Positions 48,701-63,059 of a DNA stretch of 64,000 bases are shown piece after piece. The stretch is from Mycteria americana (Eukaryota > Chordata > Aves > Ciconiiformes > Ciconiidae): contig NC_134396.1 in the NCBI RefSeq assembly GCF_035582795.1, forward strand, positions 29,369,683-29,433,682. The letters are read 5' to 3'. The translations under genes were made by a program, and so were the position numbers. How positions within the stretch are numbered: the stretch's first letter is position 1; each line of letters starts with the position of its first letter. The notes beneath the pieces are model-generated. The model worked only from the letters and a program-made list of their open reading frames with translations. It ran no database searches and had not been told where the DNA came from.

Positions 48701-51700
48701 TCAGTACTGGAAAAATTCATTTGCAGTCTGATACTCTGGGCCAAATACATAAAATTGATTCAACTGCCTTCTAATTTTGATGTGTTATGATTATGTCACT
48801 AATCTTGAGACCTTTTCTTTACATGTCATCTTGATAGGGTTTTAGTGGGTTTTTTTGAGGAAATAAACATTCATGACTCTTTATGAAGCAGATGGAAATT
48901 GGCAGAAATACTGGTCAGTATTTCTCAACCTTTAGCAAAGTACATGCAAAGCTACGCTTCAAAAATTGATGCTTATTTCTGAAAAAAAAAAAAAAAAAAA
49001 AAAAAAAGGAAAGATAAACTTTGACATCTCTGTGGCTAGATGAAAGCAAAATTCCTGGAAAACTGACATCTTAAAGATGCCATTACCTCTCTGGGTCTCC
49101 GTGTCAACTTGTATCAAAATGGAAAGACACCAGTAACGTCCACTCCAAAGGATTTCTATGATTTGTTTTTAAATTAAAGCATAGATTTTGGGGAACACAG
49201 GAAAGTGTACATCTTTGGAATAATTTTACATGCTTTCTAGACTTAAAAAGATATAAACACTATTGTTGTTTTTTATTTGTCAGTCTGTGAAACCTACCGT
49301 ATGTATACCCCAAACATTTCTCCACCTATCGAAAGATACATATGCAATTTAAACCAACTTTGCTTTTGAATGGCTTTTGTAGTCTTCCTAAGCTCTTGCA
49401 TGTTAATTTCCTGAAAGGATTATTCCCACTGGTTCATCTCCCTTCTAGATTTCTCAATGCGGCTTCGTTTTGAAATTATGTTTTATGGCAGGAACTGCGT
49501 GGATCTTATGTCAATCCCTTATCTGTTAGTGATGATGTCTGGTTAGTGATAAAGTCTTACTCTTCCACTCTCCTATTTAATTTCCAGCTTGCATATGAAT
49601 CAGGGCCCCAAGAGGATGTTTCCCCTTCTAATTTTCTTGGATTCCAAGTTGACTTTCATCGTAGTTAAAACCATAGCTGAAGGAGAAGTTAGGTGAAGAA
49701 GGAGACCCATACAGTCTTGTCACTTCACACCAAGACAGTCCTCTGCTTTCTACTGTGATGGTAGTTGGCATTCTTTACTTGATAAGAATCCCTAATGATC
49801 ATGGAGCTTGGTATGTGTCTCTTGTCCAGACAAGATGCAAACAACTGCCTCTGAGAAAGACTGATTAACTTGTTTTTTCAACATTCGGATAAGGGTTGTA
49901 GGTTGGGTTTTTTTGGTGGGGTTATGGTTTTTTTTTCCCTAGTGCAGGCTCAGTGATGTTCACTGGAAATTAATTCACAGACCATGCAAAACCAGTGGAG
50001 CTGGTACATGGAAGTAAACAAGCAGGGTTAAAATGTTTTCAATAAAACTCCATTTCTGCTTCTGTTTTTTATTTTTCATAAAAATTAAACTTTCAGGTAA
50101 ACTTCACTTTCACAGGAATTGTCAGCTCTTTAAGTAAAATTTTAACTTCTTGTATTAAATTTTTAATAAGTATGATTAGGAAAATTTTTCTTTGCTTGGG
50201 AGATGTGTTTCAGGTGTATTTTCCCTTTTATGAGCTAACCTCTCAAGCTGGACTACAGATGTGTGAAAAGGGGTATGCTATGAGTTACTTTGCTTATAAA
50301 GCCTTCCAGAGAAGGATGAGCTGTAGGAGGCTCTTAGATTATAATTGTGAGTCACATTTGTGACTTTGGTGAGTCACATTTTTCTACCTAGCAAAGGGTG
50401 GAGCATGGGTAAAGATAATGTATTTTGACTATATTTGATTTGATGCTATTAAGAACATTTTAAGATGATTATCAGACAATAAAACTAGCTTCATTCACCA
50501 AGTCTACTAGTTCTATTGAATGCAAGAGAGATGAAAATGATACCTTGAAAAATTAATGTGTAAATGTTACTTCTTAATGCAGCTTTGGGTTAAAGTACTA
50601 ATGAAATGTTTGAATTTCTCTTTGTAGAGTAAATCTTGATGCCTTTATTCAGTCTTTACACAAGAAATAAATCCATTGGCTTGAGTAAGACCTTGCCTGA
50701 CTAGTAACTGAGCAAAACTGTGGACATTTTATTCAGTTGAGGGTGAGCAGCTCTGAGTTTAAATCAGCTGGTCAAGTGGTGGAGACACCACTTTTGTGGC
50801 ATAATATTTTACCTATATTTTCTTTTCCTCGCTGCTGATTTGTTTCTGAACACATGCAGACAAGCAAGTAATGTTGCTATCAGCTGTGCTTTCCTACAAC
50901 ATAATAGCTGCTAAAATAGCATGTCATGTAGATGTCTTTCAGTGGCTGCCATCCTATTATTTCTGCACTTAACTTCACACAGTTAACCTTTTTTGGGTAA
51001 ACAGGAACAGAGACTGAAAAAAAGACTCACTAGCCCATTTTTTTCCATGGTGGTTTTGGTTTTACCAGCAGAAGTCACAAAATCCATTTGTATCATTGTC
51101 ATCTCAGTGCCTCCATACTTATGTCAACTGTATTCCAGTACTTGGAAATCCGTTTGATTGTTGGAGCTTGGGTATTTTGAAGGCATGTAGTGTTATTTTG
51201 AGTATAGGATCATTTAAAGTGCCCAGATTTCATTGGTTTGAAATCTACTTGTATGCCACAAGCTACCGGTATCTGTTGCTTTTTGCAGACATATGTAACA
51301 AAGAAACCCAGCTAATGAGAAAAACTTTTGTTTAATACTTAATATCAGAATCTCTTAATGGCATGCTGCTGACTTTTAGGTCCAAGAGCAAACCAAATCG
51401 TGTCTTTGCTGTCACTGTCCCCACTTGGAAGATTAGTGGGATGTCACTCATTCATCTCAGAAGCTGATTTGCACTGATACTTGGATGTCTTCCACAGTGC
51501 CCCCAAAATGAATCTTTTACCACTTTCTGCAGAGAAAACCATAGGCAGAAGAAATGCTAATGGAATTCCTCATTACATAATGTAATGTGGTGATACTGTG
51601 AAACCACCAGAGTGTATGCAGTAAAGAGTATTTGTTAGGTAAGTAATTTTAATTACTTGCTTATACAACTAATTGTACCCATCCTGAGCTTCCTCATAGC

Positions 51701-52317
51701 TCCTGTGAACTACAGAAGAACCTTTTGGGTTTTTTATACAGAATTTTTAAGTTTTGTGATTTTTTTTCAAGTGTCTATGAAGGCACACTCTGTTCCATGG
51801 GCTTTTTATTCAAACGTGAATCATAGTTGAAAAGCAAGGCAGACGTACACATTTTGCAGTGGTGTGAAGTTTACAGATACATAGCATCCTAACATCATCT
51901 TCTGGTACAGTTTTTTCTAGGCGCCTCTGAGGTCTGGACTTTCTGCCAAGGACTTGGCTAAATGTTTATTTTGAATTAAGGACAAGGAGGAACAAGTTTA
52001 AAACATTATGGATACTCCAGAACAGTTCTCTGTGCTCTAGAATAAGAAACCTTTTGCCATAGCTACTCTGTTAACTGGTAACATGGCTTACAATACTTTC
52101 ATGGTATACCAGAGGATCCATCAGATTTTATGTAATGATTAGGTTTTTTGTGGACTAAAACAAAGTGCATTTTTGAGACACTTGAAGTTTTATCAAGCAA
52201 AATAAAAATGTGATAGGAAGAAAGTGATACGGAGTTTATTGCTTGGCCAATTGCAATATTTCAACAAATGCAAAATAAATTTAATAAAAAGTTGGAACCC
52301 ACAATAAATCATTGTCT
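45721..52317 (+). other. Intron 1 sequence, nothing recognised
   Basis: About 6.6 kb, strongly AT-rich, with hardly any open frame above 60 codons. It contains a T tract near 48403-48416 and a 26-base A tract at 48982-49007. No gene or interspersed repeat was recognised. Confidence 0.55.
48982..49007. repeat. Poly(A) tract (26 bases)
   Basis: An uninterrupted run of 26 A on the + strand. It could be the tail of an old retrocopy, but no recognisable body lies upstream. Confidence 0.92.
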
Positions 52318-52367
52318 CTACAAACTATCTACAAACTATCACTCTAAAAACAATCTACAAACTATCA
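52318..52367. repeat. Short direct repeat of CTACAAACTATC
   Basis: CTACAAACTATC appears at 52319-52330, again at 52329-52340 with a shared overlap, and again at about 52354-52365 after a CTCTAAAAACAAT spacer. A very small tandem duplication. Confidence 0.75.
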
Positions 52368-55300
52368 AGTTTTCTTGTTAGCTGTTAAATTAAGCAGGTA
52401 ACAGCTGCTAGCTGAGATGTGTATAGGTCTGCAGTCATGTGTTCTTAATGAGTCATTCTGATTATGCTTACCTTTGTGTTACCTAAAATAAGTATCTCAC
52501 CTAGTCATTGCTATATAGGACATTCATCTGCTTATTATACCATTTCTTCAGTTTGAATTTCTTGCTAGGATACATTATCATGGCCTCTTAGCAATGAATC
52601 TTCTTTGATATATGATAGTTACACAGTGCTTTATACTGTAAATCCAACATGACCTGAAATGGTAGATACACTGGAAGAGCATTATGTTCTGATATTAAGG
52701 AATAAGAGCAGAAAAAAGTGTGACTCCGTCACTAGGCTGGTTTCCCCTCTGATATTTCCTGTTTGGATGCAGTTTGCACTGGTCTTGGACAAGTCATCAC
52801 TACTTTTGGGTGGAGTCATGTGACTTTTGCTTCCTCCAGACTGAAGAAGAGTGAGACACAGTTCCCTGGCAGTTGACTTTATGTACTTCTGCGGGCCAGT
52901 CTTATTTTCTTTGACTGAAGAACTTTGTGGACAGACATTGATGGCAATCAAAATCAGGAATGAAACAGCTGTCCATTATTTTTTATTTGGGGCACATCAG
53001 GGAAAACAGATCATTAACTTATAAGCCATTTTTATGCCTGCATAGGTTTACCATTCTCTGAGTCTAGGGGAGGATCTTGAAATTCTCTATATAATATGAC
53101 TTCTTGACTAACGAAGTTTTGTGAAGGTGCTGCAGTTCAATGTTAGGAGATGCTCACCATGCAGTTGTGTAGTTTTACTTTGGAAGGTAGCTAAAATTGC
53201 CTTTTATGGTTTGGTTTTTTGGCATCCTAAATGCGATGATTTTTTACTTAACAATGTCAGGCTTCAAACTTAACTTGAGATATAAAAATCGGGCAGATTC
53301 TTTTCTCCAGTACAAATGGTAATAATATATGTTTTGCATGCCATTTGTCCTTACAGCTGGATCTGAAAGCAGATTTAGCTGAAATCTGTCCCTGAAATTC
53401 CAAACTTGAAATCCTGAAAAATCCTATTCAGCTTACCCCTAGGCCAGCATGAATCCAAACTTTTACTGGCTTTTAAAATCTCTCACTGAATTTACTTCTG
53501 TTTCTACAGATACCAGCTGAATTCTAGCCTTTAGACAATTTAGTAGCTGAGTTCCTTGCTTATACTTCAGAAGAACTGGGGTTAAGAAACCTAATGTTCA
53601 TCTGTCTGAAGCAGTCAGTGCTTCATGCTTTCCATGCAGTAAGATTTGATCTCATACTCACTTTGGGAGGGTCATCTCTCTTTTTGTAGTGGATTCATTG
53701 TACCACTTCTCTTACCAGGCCTTATGACACTCATTCAGAAAATGGGAGAATTCTTCTTGAGGCTTCCAGGATTCAACATCCATGTCTCCTGTTTTTCTTA
53801 ACAGTCTTTCAGCCACCAAAATGGGGATGTTACGCCTTATTCCTGAACCAGATCTAACAAATGAACAAGTGGTCTTCTGAGTGACTGGGGTCATGGCTGT
53901 GAGATGTGACATTCCCCTGCCTGGTTTGACCATACTGGATTTGGAAGATTTCTGTCCAGGGACTGAGGGGAGGGCAGGGAGTCAACATTTGTTACATCTC
54001 TTGCTTAAATTATTTTACTGCCATATCATTTTCATTATACCAAATTGTTACTTAATGCTAACCAAGACTCTCCAAAGAGTCTTAACTGTTAGTGTTGTAA
54101 TAAAAACCTAACTGAAGCCATAGAAGTGTGCAGTTACTGAAAGTATTTTTCTCTACTCCCTTCCTGTAACCATTCTCCAAGGGCTTGGAAAGCTGCTAAT
54201 GGAACAGAACCCCTGCTGCGGATGGAAGGTGAAACACGAGAGGAAGAACAAACAAGGCTGAAAATTGAGCTCGCTCTGGTGCATGTGTGTGTTAGTGAAA
54301 CTTTAAATGGTCTCCATATGAGTGGATTGGTACATATTCCTTTTCAGAAAAACATCATGAACAATTAATTCCACAGGACACCAAGGCCTGCTGGCATCTG
54401 TAGGAGCAAAGCAGGTTTTAGCAGTAACTACAGTAAGAAAAGGAGGAGAAAAAAGGAAGTCTAATGTTTTGGCTTCCTCACAAGGTATTTAAATGCCTAC
54501 TGTGTTCTAGGCCAGCTGGTTACAATTAACCCTGTGCATTTAGAGCAATCAGTTCAAACAGGTTTTGAGACATCTGCTGCATAGAAGGAGGGAAACCACT
54601 TTACAGAATATGCATCAATGTGTCCAGATATTATGACCAAAAAGGTACCCTTTCTGTCAAATACAGTCAAGCAAGAAGTTTATATATCTGTTGCCATGCT
54701 CTTTATCATGCTGGCGTAGCTAGGCCCCACAAAGCAGAACTCAACAGTGGTTCATCTTTTTCTGAGAGGAATGTGTGTAGCATAGCATCTGTTGAGTCTA
54801 ACTTCGCCCACGTTTTGCTTTACGTTAAGAAGTTGCCTGTAATTTCTGCTGCTTCCATGAATATTTGTGGATGCAAAGTTCTTCTAGAAATAACACAGAA
54901 TCATTTTTGTAAAAGCTTCTTTTACAAAAAGGGGAGAAGCATGTAGAGTAAAGAGCCTCATAGGAGACTGCGAGATTTAGGTAAACAAATCCTCTTTCAT
55001 ACAGCAATAGCACTTTTCACTTACAGTGCCTCCTGTGGCAGCATCTCAAAGATTTTTATCTGTTTTTCACAGATGAGGAAACTGAAGTAACAGGATAGGC
55101 AATTTCCTTGGCTCAAATTGTAAGACAGCTCTCCTGTGCAAGTATCATTTATATGGGATGTGCATTTTACATTAGTAAAATCAAAGGCTGTTTTGTTATT
55201 GCTTTCAGTGGGAGAATGGACCACGCAGAGCTTCCTCAGGATTTCGGACACAGCATTACTCAGATCCATTTATATGCAAGCAGAAAAAATCAACTCTAGT

Positions 55301-57208
55301 AGGCACAGTTTGCTTAGCAAAGGTATATCATTGCTACTGATGTGCAGGCAGAGAAAATCCTTCTTACACAGTTATTGCTCTTACAGCTTCATCTGTAGAG
55401 TTAAAAAGCAGAGTAAGTCCATGACATACAGATTGCTAGCCCATTATTTTTACCCTTCTGGACCTGTGAAGCCCTTAAGAGAGAAAAAGATGTTGCTACT
55501 AATGTTTTGGCCTTCATTTTAAGGGGTTATATGTTGAGAAAGAGAGGGAAGGGAAGTACTCTTACTAATTCCTGGTTTTGATAAAAAGTTGAGCTTTTCC
55601 ATTTTGATACTATTGTCATGATCACATAGACACCTGCACATCTACCACTGTTTCAGTTGAGCCACATGGACTTAACACCATGCAGGATCACTCTAACAGA
55701 ATTTTTATTTAAAGACTGTTGTGGGCATGATAAAATCTGTTTCTGGAGGAAGGGGGCAGAGACATGAGGATAAAAGCAGAGGTGTGATAATCTCACAGCT
55801 ACTTACATCTGTATTAGGCAAAATCCCTGGTAAACTCTCCAAATGCACTTGTTCCCTTCCAGATAAACAGACACTGCATGTAAGTGAACAGCTCATGTTA
55901 AGAATGTCTATCTGCTAATTAAACTCTGCATTAGTTTTCACATTTATTTCATTTAATCATTCCGTGAATATAATCCTCATACGTATCTTGCAAGAAGGAA
56001 ATGTACTTTGTGAAACTCCAAATTTGTGGCAGACCTAGAACAGTGAACGGCTCTTGACATCCAGGTATTTCCTTATCTGGTTTAAAAAAAGAAAGTCTGC
56101 AAGTACTTGACCTTATATTTGATTATTCACGTATCATCCATAAGAAACAGAAGCAATAAATCATCTCCAACTCAGATGATCCTTTATAATACTTGCAGCT
56201 TAAGAAGCAGGTTCCTATCTTAAAACTTTATAAAAAAAACCATTCAACAAGGGGCAGAAGGACTTCTGTCGCTTTTCTTTTGTTTTTCCTTTATGATCAT
56301 CAACTGTATCAGTGAATTTGAAATTAACTAATAGGTGGCACTGAGAACTCATTAAGAAATCAGTGTCTTGGAAATTGAACATGAGTTATGTTCCCTCCTT
56401 GAGAGATTGCTTTGTGCCAGTTGAATGTGGTAATGACAGACTGTGATCATAGGAGTTACCTTATGATGGAGACACAATGCTATGTAATTAAAGAGTGTGT
56501 CTAGGTTTCTTCAGATGACTGAACAGTATCAGCACTTGTCAGCAGAAACTGTCTTTATTTTTACTTGGTTTTTTAAGAGACTGAATATTCCAAAACAAGT
56601 CTGTCAAGTAACTTTAGCACATGGAATATCGCAGGAGAGCATGGTGTGTAGCTAATGTTATGCAGACAGGGATCCTTGAAAAGTATTCTATTTCTTTTGG
56701 AGCTGTCTTTAGGAGAAAGATTGCATCTGTTTCATTGGAAGGAAAAATTAAAATATATATCTTCTGAAGAACATCGGGGACTAGTAAGTGGTGCTTTTTC
56801 ACCTCCTGCTTTCATGCTGTGCGTCCTTAGAAGTGCTCATTTTTCCTCTAATACGCTGTCTTTTGATCCTGTTACTCCAGAATAAAAGAAAATTTGAACA
56901 TTTATGTAGGAAATTTTAAAAGCGTGTTTTACCTCATGCTTTAAATGCAAGTGAACAGGTATTGAAAGAGCATCTGCTAGTGTGCTGTTTGTACAGGTTT
57001 GTTTGTATGTATCATATGATTAAGAATTGCATTTTTATTCTGTTGAATTTTTTTATGATTCTGAAACAGAGGAGTGCACTACTTTGTACGTTATTTTGTA
57101 AGTGAATTATATTTGAAGTTCCAGCACTGGCTTTCATTACTGCTGGCTACTATGGTGGATGGCATATTTCCATATGGAGCCTCCAAGGAGGAATAACTAA
57201 GGAGTAGG
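52368..57208 (+). other. Intron 1 sequence, nothing recognised
   Basis: About 4.8 kb. The longest open frame (128 codons, about 55136-55522) overlaps frames on the other strand, has no known domain and is judged a chance frame. Confidence 0.5.
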
Positions 57209-57216
57209 TGACGTCA
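57209..57216. promoter_or_regulatory. Perfect CRE (TGACGTCA) inside intron 1
   Basis: A full palindromic cAMP response element in the context GTAGGTGACGTCATATTTGG, 35.5 kb into the intron. It lies in a locally distinctive 57160-57380 stretch with CATATTTCCATATGG, TGATGACCTCGG and a GCCGCCGC word. It could belong to an activity-responsive intronic enhancer, but a lone 8-mer is expected by chance in about one copy per 65 kb, so the evidence is weak. Confidence 0.35.
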
Positions 57217-60200
57217 TATTTGGTCATTAATCCTTCAGGGAGGAGGTGATGACCTCGGATACCCTTTTCTTCAAGCTGAGCAAGACATCTTTGGGAGCTA
57301 CATCACACCAGTGTAAGTATAAGGTCCCTCTGCCGCCGCAAGGCACAATGCCCTGGCCCTGCAGGCTGCAGATGGCTTACGTGGATGGCCAGGAAACATT
57401 CTAATATGTATTTCAAATGGCTGACTATGTGAAAACTCAGCTGAACGGTAGTCAGCATCCTTGAAGCTGACTCTGGATTTAAATGTGGAGGACAGCAGTT
57501 TGCCTGGGCTGCAGGTTGCTAGACCCTGACCGGCAGCCTCCCCTGCTCCTGGCAGGAGAGCCAGCTGCTGCCCTGCTTTGCTTTAGAGTGGCATTTTTTC
57601 TTTAAGGAGGAAAGGGGCCATGGCCAAAACTGTCTTTTTCTGAGACAGTTTGACCTAAGTTGTATTCTTTGACATTTCTAATGGAAAATATCATAGCAGT
57701 GTATATAGCGTGAAAATGCACGTTTCATGGACTAAGTGCAGACCTGTCCACAGCTTTACAGCAATAATGGCAGGTATGGACTGGCACATTTTTTGTACTG
57801 ATTAGTTACACCTGGAAAGAAAAACGATTTTGTTGGTGTTGCCTCCTCTTCAGGACTTTCACAGCTAATTAAGACCCAAACTCCTCATATCTGTTATGTG
57901 ATGCTATGTGTCTGGGTTAGCTGCTGGGTCCCGAAGATGTGGGTTTGGCTTTGAGTGCTTTGTTTGTGTTTATACTGGTAGTATCCTGAGAATCCCAATT
58001 TCCCTGTGTTGATATGTTCTTACCAGCTTTAAAAGGCAGCTAAGATTTTAAGGCTGCAGTAGGATATTTGGGATAAGACCTAGTACCTCATATAGCACCT
58101 TGCAGTGGCACCAGGCCAGACAGTCTAATAGGGCTTTGTAACGCAGATGCTCTCACTGGAATCAGGTGAAGTTGCATAGTCACCTTGCAAGTGCCAAGGG
58201 TAACTGCAGTAAAGGCAAATTCAAAGACCAGAAGTCTGAGTTACCACCTCAGTATTCCTGTGGGGTGTCTGGACCCAGTGTCTCTGCTGTCCTCTTCAAA
58301 CTGTAATCTATCACTCACTTTCTGTGCTGATATTCTTACAGAGTAATGCTTAAATTCAATTTTATGCTCTTTCACTAGTATCAATGGGTATTTTGCACTG
58401 ATGTGTGTAGCAAATGCCAAATCATCATTCAAGATAATGGTTATCAGCAGTTCCTTCCCTTAAAAATCAATCATGGAAGTGGGGAGAGTGGTGTGGTCTT
58501 TAGAGCATGTTTCAATTAATATAGGTCTCTGAAGGTTAAAGGCATTGTCTTGGACTGTATCTGGAAGACTGTGGTACTGATGCAGATCTTGACAATAGGT
58601 GTCAAGCACTTACTGTAACGTGCTTGATTTTTGCACGGGCATTTCAGTAAAAACATGCAATATTCTTCTTTTATTAAGCAGTACCCTCTTTCAGTAACAG
58701 ATGGTACACACAACTGTGTAAGTCTTTGGTATGTGAGCTTCTATGTTTGCCAGGAGCACATAGGTGTAAGGCATTTTCCCACTTGTTGCCATATTGGCCA
58801 GATAATGAGTGTATTTCCAATAAACCAAGCCCTCATAGGAATTTACATGTACATTGATTTTGTTAAGAAACAGTTTGGCTTAGCCATTAACCGTCTCTTT
58901 TTAATAATACTGTTCTTCATTTTATATTGATACTGACAAGAACTCTTCTTTAAAGAATTACTTAGACCCCAAAGATTACTTAGAAAATACCAGACTCTCA
59001 ATATGCAGAGGAACAGCGGAGTCTTGTTCAGCTATTATCTTAGAAAGTAATCTCTTTAGATTACACTTACAACAATGTATCTTTTCTTCTCCTAAAAGGA
59101 CATATTTTTGGATGCACACTGAGGAGAAAAGTCCTAAATGCTACAGTTCAGATAGATACCTTCATAAATAAACCAGTCTTTTCATTCATGTTCATGTTAA
59201 GGTTTTCAGCGATAAAGTTTTGGATTTATGTCTTTTCTTTTTTTTCCCATTTTTTCAGGAGTGATTTTTTTTTCTTTTCTCTGGAGGTTAGTAGGTGTTA
59301 CCTGGAAAGGGTGCTGTTGAAATTGTGCAGAACACTGGAGGTCAAAAGCAGCTTTGCTTTGTACCCTTTGCCTCCATCCAAAGCCAGAAGTGGCAGCTGA
59401 AGTTAGCCCTTAGGATTCTTATTTGCTATTAGTATCAGTAGCATTGACAAGGTTACCTTTTATTAAAGCTAATCAATGGGAAGCTAGATAGGTGCTGAAC
59501 ATTTTGCCCTTTTGACATACTCAGTAACTGCATCACATCATCCTGATCAGAAATGAAAATGTGTAAACATTACCATTCATTGAGATATAAGATGCTAAAA
59601 GTCTTAAACCACTGAAGAAATAGAGCCTTACTCTACCTTTATTTAACATCTCTGATTCTGTGCTTTGGGGCATTGTCCCCTAAACCTAAATTCACAGAAC
59701 AAGAAAGGAAACATTGCTGCTGAATGAAATAGCATCAAGCCCCTCCAGCTTAAAAAGCAACTAATACAAACATTTTTAAAAAGCATACTGCATCATCAGA
59801 TTAATCCTTCCATATTCAGAAGTATAGCTGACCTTTCAGCCCTTTAACTCTGAGGTTAGTTGGTTCTGGTAGACCTTTCTGTAAAGTCCAACAAGTAGTC
59901 TTACTTCCTTGAGAGAGCCTCCGACTGAAGCTGGCTTTGCCACCAGATAAACGCAGCTGGGCTAAGATGCACCTACCACATTTTACAAAATCTTGGCCCC
60001 AAATGATACGTTTTCACCTTAAAATTATCATCTTCATTTTTGAGTGTCTCTCTGATGTTCTGCATGCTGCTGTTCAACATCGTCCTAACAAAGATAATGG
60101 TTTTATTGCAGATGTCTAGCAGCCACCATATCCTAATATATTTCTAGGATTGGGGGTTTTGTGCTGTACCTCCATTAAGTAATAATTATTCTTATAATCT

Positions 60201-61845
60201 TTGCTGCAAATTATATTTGGGGTTTTTTTTATTTTAAGATTATTTTAAAACTGTTTTCATAGAACCACAATGTTTTTGGAATGCATTCTTGTTTAAGCAA
60301 TGCTTGCTTCAGTTTGGTTTAAATAGTTGTAACTAAGTTGGTTTAAAATCACATTACATGTTATAAATAGTGCAGCCACTTATGGTAGACAGACTCTTAC
60401 AGCTAGATAATCCATTTGATGTTTGGAAAGCTCACTGCAGACAGGGAAGAAGAGAAGAAAGGTCTTGACCTTTCCTTTCATACTCAGAGAAATCCCCCCA
60501 AAACTCACAGAGATGCTTCTGCACAGCCCTTACTCATTGTTCTGCAGGCCACATCTTCAGCAGGTAGGGAGAGGGGCAGCTTCAGCAAGGAACAAGAACA
60601 AATGCAGCATAAATAGTAACTGTCCTAACCAAAAAGTGCGTTTAGGTTCTCTCCAGCTGCCAGATTCCAGCTGATGGGGAAATGGTATAGCTTAATTGAT
60701 TTCACTGGAGATATATTCTCACTGAGCTTCAGCTGGGAATTGAACTCTCAGATTCTAAAACTTCTCTTTACTGACTGCATATGCCCTATCAATATCATTA
60801 AGAGGAAGAAATGTGCATTGACAAAAAGTTGATGGTAAATTAGGGTCAAGCTCTAGGGTGGAGTAACGTACCTCATTGGTGTACTGAGTAGCAAGCTTTT
60901 ATGTACATCATTAAAAAGCAATAAAGGCTGTGAAGTTGGCAGTTTCATCAGGGAGAAGTCGCCATGACTTGTCTTGCGTAAGTAGAGCTGAGTCCTTATG
61001 CCCAAAATAGAAGAAAATACTTGCATTCCTTGAAGTGAAAGCAACATAGTTGTAGAAAAATACCTGACTCATTTTTTTTACTTTTGTCCTTTAGATTTAT
61101 TTCAGTCATGATTTTGTGTCTCTGACTAAGCAAGACTTTCACAAATTCATAGAGGTAAAGTCTCCCCATGGCATAAAAAAAAAAAAAATAATAATCAGTC
61201 AAATGTGCTTGCATGTGTAACAAATCGTTACTACAACCAGATCATACAATGTGATAATTTTTCATTTTTTTGTGCATTTTATTAAAATGGACTTTACTCT
61301 GTGTTCCATCATGCTTTTAGTAATGGTGTCTTTTTAAAGACATTAAGGAGTGCTTTTGCTAGATGTATGGAAAAGCAATCCAAGTAAGTTTTTTTTCTTT
61401 GCTATAATATGATTGTAAATGGTTTAGAGAAAAAAAAAAAAAGGTCCATCTTTTGACTGTGTTTGCATAGCACCATGCCCAGAGATGTCTTTTTTGTCTC
61501 TTATGTTTTGTCATGATACTATTTTTAAACATAAAATGTTAGTCATAAAAAGTCAAGACTTTTGAAGTAGCAGTAGCCATGACAACCTTCACTCTTGGGG
61601 GTGCAGTACAAGGTCTTTCACTGTGTGACTGGATAGCGTGTGCTGCAGGTGACCAGGCAGAATGTTACTTTATATAGTAAAAATAATTATTACTTCATTA
61701 AGACTAGTTTTTCCAGGTTAAGCAACAAATTAGCAGCAAACTGCAATTCAGGAAATTAGTTGTAAGTGGTATGCTTGTTCCATGAAACAGTAGGTAAACA
61801 GACTGCTGTGCAAGCAAGGACTATTAAAGGGGGCACGTTTTGTGG
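57217..61845 (+). other. Intron 1 sequence, nothing recognised
   Basis: About 4.6 kb of AT-rich intron with short unsupported open frames (at most 99 codons) and A/T runs such as the 13-base A run near 61170-61182 and the 13-base run near 61430-61442. Confidence 0.5.
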
Positions 61846-61955
61846 ATTTTTTTCTCTTTTCTGTTTTCTCCTTCTTACATTCTGACCCCTTTTCTTCCTT
61901 TCCTCCCTTTCTTTTTCTTATTTTTCTTCTTTTTTGTTTTTCTGTTTTCTGCTCT
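61846..61955. repeat. Pyrimidine-rich tract (CT/TTTCTTCC low complexity)
   Basis: About 110 bp almost entirely C and T on the + strand, with irregular TTTCTCC, TTCCTTTCC and TTTTTCTT words. The opposite-strand 128-codon frame, rich in Lys, Arg and Glu, is a by-product of this tract. Confidence 0.8.
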
Positions 61956-63059
61956 TGATCATGCTCTGTACTTCGTGCACATTTCATGGCTGAAATCAAG
62001 TAGGCAATTTTGTGCGTATTGACTTGACTGAGGTCTTGGGGAGAAGGGCATGAATCACCTGAGGTGGCTTTCTGTTGCTGGCCTCTTGAAGCTGAGACCA
62101 ATTGAGAATAACACGAAGTCAGAAACGGATGCATTTGCTGCAGTTACAACTTGAAAATGTAATTAATACTGCTTTCATATATATAGTGCTGCATATGGTT
62201 AATATTAAAGATGTGAGTTTTTCAGGTGAATGTCTGTAATGGTAGGTCTTGGAGTCAAAGCTATACAGTAACTTCTATAGGCCTTTCATCCATCACTATT
62301 AACATTTCAACTAGTCCTGTGAACTTGAAACAGAGGTCTGGGTGAAAATCAAGCAAATAACCTCTTTTTTTTAACTTACTTGGAAGATGCGCATGTTTTT
62401 TAACCCCATCTGAGTTGTATTGATCTTTAGCTGCTTAATTCTCACTATAGTCAGTTGGAATAATTCAGATGTTTTGTGATGCACACCTTTCATTACTTCG
62501 GAATTAAAATATGATGTATTTTCTGAAGGGACCTGAGGCATGTGGGGTTCACCAAAGCTATATTTAGATCAGTGATGTTCTCTCGAGCACCTTTGGTAGT
62601 CAGCAGTGCAGCTAGAAATGGCTGAGTAAAACTATGAAGCCCCTGTGTCTACTGTAGTGGGGAAAAAAATTTCTTTAAGCAGGGCTTAAGCTTTGTACAT
62701 AACACCAGAGGTGTTTGTGATGATGTATTCTTGTCAATCTATAGATACTAGCTTAAAAGAATATCAGGAACTGTAATTAGCAAACATAAAAAGCTAAGGT
62801 TTTCCACAATCTTATAGAGTTGTTATTAAAATAAATTAATTTTTGTAGCTCTCAGTTTAGGTATTAATGAATATGTTTCGGAAACAACATCATGAAGAAT
62901 TTAATCTTTATGCAGGATATGGTTTTGTGGTAAGACAATTGTCCACAGATTGCATAGTAGAGCTAAAACAAAGTAAAAAAAAAGGGTTTTTGTTAAATGA
63001 ATACTGCTCTTTCTGTACAGTGAATGAGAAAATTATAGTGAAGCTGCAACAAGTGCAAA
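61956..63059 (+). other. Intron 1 sequence, nothing recognised
   Basis: About 1.1 kb of AT-rich intronic sequence with one unsupported 65-codon frame at 62867-63064. Confidence 0.5.

Noticed and set aside
61748..62134. A 128-codon minus-strand Lys/Arg/Glu-rich frame
   Set aside because: It is produced by the pyrimidine-rich tract at 61846-61955 and is not a credible protein.
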